DNA of 43,903 nt from Bacillota bacterium (GTDB lineage Bacteria > Bacillota > Clostridia > Acetivibrionales > DSM-2933), in contig JAEYYB010000181.1 of assembly GCA_023430975.1 (NCBI GenBank), forward strand, positions 1 to 43,903, read 5' to 3'. The notes beneath the pieces are model-generated. The model was given only the letters and a program-made list of their open reading frames with translations, ran no database searches and was not told the DNA's origin. Each line of letters begins with the position of its first letter. The first letter of the stretch is position 1. The position numbers and the translations under genes were made by a program. This document shows positions 42,904-43,903 of this stretch, piece by piece.

Positions 42904-43284
42904 GTGAGGAAAGTAGAGAAAAATCTCATTGATTATATTAAAGATGTTGTTACAAGTTTAAAGCATATTTTGAAGAAAACCAGCATTGATGTAATAGTAG
43001 AGAGTGAATGTAATGAGATTGATATAAAGACATATCCAAGGCCTTTGGCACAAGTAATAACCAATCTTATTATGAATTCAATCATTCATGGATTTGAACC
43101 GGGTGAAAATGGTCTTATTCATATAAAAGCAAGTAAATCCGACGATAATTTTGTAGTTTTGCGTTTTAGTGATAATGGAAAAGTATGAGTAAAGAAATAC
43201 AAAAGAGGATTTTTGAACCTTTTTTCACAACTAAAAGGGGGCAAGGTGGTTGCGTTTACAATTAACTTGCCGACAATAAAATGA
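42904..43284 (+). pseudogene. Remnant of a sensor histidine kinase
   Basis: The first frame (42904-43184) encodes the end of a dimerisation region and the start of the HATPase domain: N box LAQVITNLIMNSIIHGFE and FSDNGK. A one-base loss near 43183 then shifts the frame; the next frame reads GMSKEIQKRIFEPFFTTKRGQGG (split by the shift at its first residue). The usual G2 box is missing, and the text resumes in a third frame as AFTINLPTIK and stop (43252-43284), the normal end of such kinases. So there are at least three lesions: no sensor half, a frameshift and an internal deletion of a few tens of codons. Confidence 0.8.
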
Positions 43285-43380
43285 GTTGATGCAAGACAGA
43301 CAGTTCAACGTCAGCATTTTCCATGGATTTTATGTAAACCAATAAGTTATAATATATATATGAATGAGGGGGTGTGGGTT

Positions 43381-43545
43381 ATGTTTGGAGATGATTACAA
43401 ACTAGTTCCGAGAACGTATTCTATCAAAAGTTATAAAAGACGTGAATCTACCAAACTTAAAAAGGCTTTTAAGATTTCATTTTACACAATCATTTTATTG
43501 GTGATTATAGGCATTTCTATCTTATCAGCAGCACACTACATCTAA
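43381..43545 (+). CDS. Small single-span membrane protein
   Basis: 54 residues: a basic N-terminal part (YSIKSYKRRESTKLKKAFK) and one C-terminal membrane helix (FYTIILLVIIGISILSAA). The ATG at 43381 has GAGGGGGTG upstream; an in-frame ATG at 43360 lies before that box. No family recognised. Confidence 0.55.
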   Translation: MFGDDYKLVPRTYSIKSYKRRESTKLKKAFKISFYTIILLVIIGISILSAAHYI

Positions 43546-43568
43546 AAGTTACATATCACTTAAAGTAC

Positions 43569-43671
43569 TATATTAAAAGTGTTAATAATCTTACATTTGG
43601 CGGAGCAAATAAAGAATGGTTTAACGGGATTTGCGACAGACAAATGTAATAGATTTATCACTTTTAATATA
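43569..43671. repeat. 103-bp dispersed palindromic repeat, copy 5
   Basis: TATATTAAAAGTGTTAATAA at one end and ATTTATCACTTTTAATATA at the other, with the GGCGGAGCAAATAA...GGGATTTGCGACAGAC core. It has the opposite orientation to copies 2 and 4. Confidence 0.85.
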
Positions 43672-43708
43672 GAGTAACAGTGGATTTTCCTGACTTCTAG
43701 GAAATTAT

Positions 43709-43764
43709 GGTGCCTCTATATGCTGTAAATGGTTTTTAAACTAAAAATTACATATAGAGGTGCC
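43709..43764. repeat. 14-bp imperfect inverted repeat
   Basis: GGTGCCTCTATATG pairs with CATATAGAGGTGCC including two G-T pairs, around a 28-base AT-rich loop; GGATTTTTAAT follows on the plus strand. It may be a terminator or the end of an element. Confidence 0.5.
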
Positions 43765-43903
43765 CGGATTTTTAATATCTATTCTGAAACATACGGCCAA
43801 TTTGGCACACAAGTAACCAAAGCGTATGTCTTTACGCCTTTTAGTCTTTTGTTTTTAATTCCGACTTAAGATGCTTTGGGCTCCAGAGACACCTTAAATC
43901 CTA

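Larger units (their letters stand above)
43546..43903. other. 358-base right-edge region
   Basis: It holds repeat copy 5 (43569-43671) and an imperfect inverted repeat (43709-43764). The last 140 bases contain short open stretches on the minus strand with stops, so no gene is supported. Confidence 0.5.

Noticed and set aside
43770..43903. Possible minus-strand gene end at the right edge (ending KTYALVTCVPNWPYVSE)
   Set aside because: There is an in-frame stop about 30 codons upstream and no start; too little to support a gene or name a remnant.

Overview
The window looks like the chromosome of a low-GC, anaerobic, spore-forming, cellulosome-producing clostridium of the Acetivibrio / Pseudobacteroides (old Clostridium cluster III) type. 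The evidence is AT-rich DNA with GGAGG-type ribosome binding sites, two secreted dockerin proteins, two SLH-anchored envelope proteins, a spore photoproduct lyase, a very large [FeFe] hydrogenase fused to a GltD-like flavoprotein, and a clostridial cyanophycin synthetase. Species is not determined. No rRNA, tRNA, CRISPR array or intact transposase was seen.

Layout. (1) 1-1510: start of a truncated minus-strand gene, and a DUF3883-type nuclease-like protein with a zinc ribbon. (2) 1553-3200: the most unusual segment, a protein-free array of two exact-period 682-bp units plus a variant third unit. It carries 13 hairpins whose six-base loops all read A-N-G-G-A-N, and a multi-helix RNA domain supported by compensatory changes between the two units. 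The loops match the consensus binding site of the translational regulator CsrA, so my leading reading is a giant CsrA-sequestering (sponge) RNA. (3) 3236-9913: an unknown small protein, then TerD-vWA, SLH/SH3/L,D-transpeptidase, rhomboid-TPR and stalk-domain envelope genes. (4) 10071-13953: YkuS, a YetF/DUF421 membrane protein and convergent cphA. (5) 14940-23230: hydrogenase, a dockerin protein, superoxide dismutase and a PAS-PAS-GGDEF-EAL protein. (6) 23390-29367, minus strand: an RCC1-SLH surface protein, then a coupled nucleosidase-like / spore photoproduct lyase / SDR operon. (7) 29587-32333: tandem MocR regulator and aminotransferase. (8) 32411-37383: an XRE/ImmA pair with palindromic operator candidates and a divergent Ig-repeat dockerin protein. 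(9) 37384-43903: a candidate small RNA, a CheY plus MshEN-like/CheX operon, a membrane protein, a DUF4261 protein, a STAS protein, a decayed histidine kinase and a small membrane protein.

A family of about 103-bp palindrome-ended repeats (MITE-like) is scattered through the intergenic regions (14125, 19622, 20866, 20985, 43569, plus half-copies), twice next to signalling or stress genes.

Themes. Several genes act in signalling (c-di-GMP turnover, a possible c-di-GMP-sensing CheX phosphatase, CheY, STAS, a dead kinase) and several at the cell surface (SLH, dockerin, stalk, rhomboid, L,D-transpeptidase). CsrA in other bacteria controls motility and surface traits, so a CsrA sponge would fit this setting. 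That link is inference: neither csrA nor fliW is in the window.
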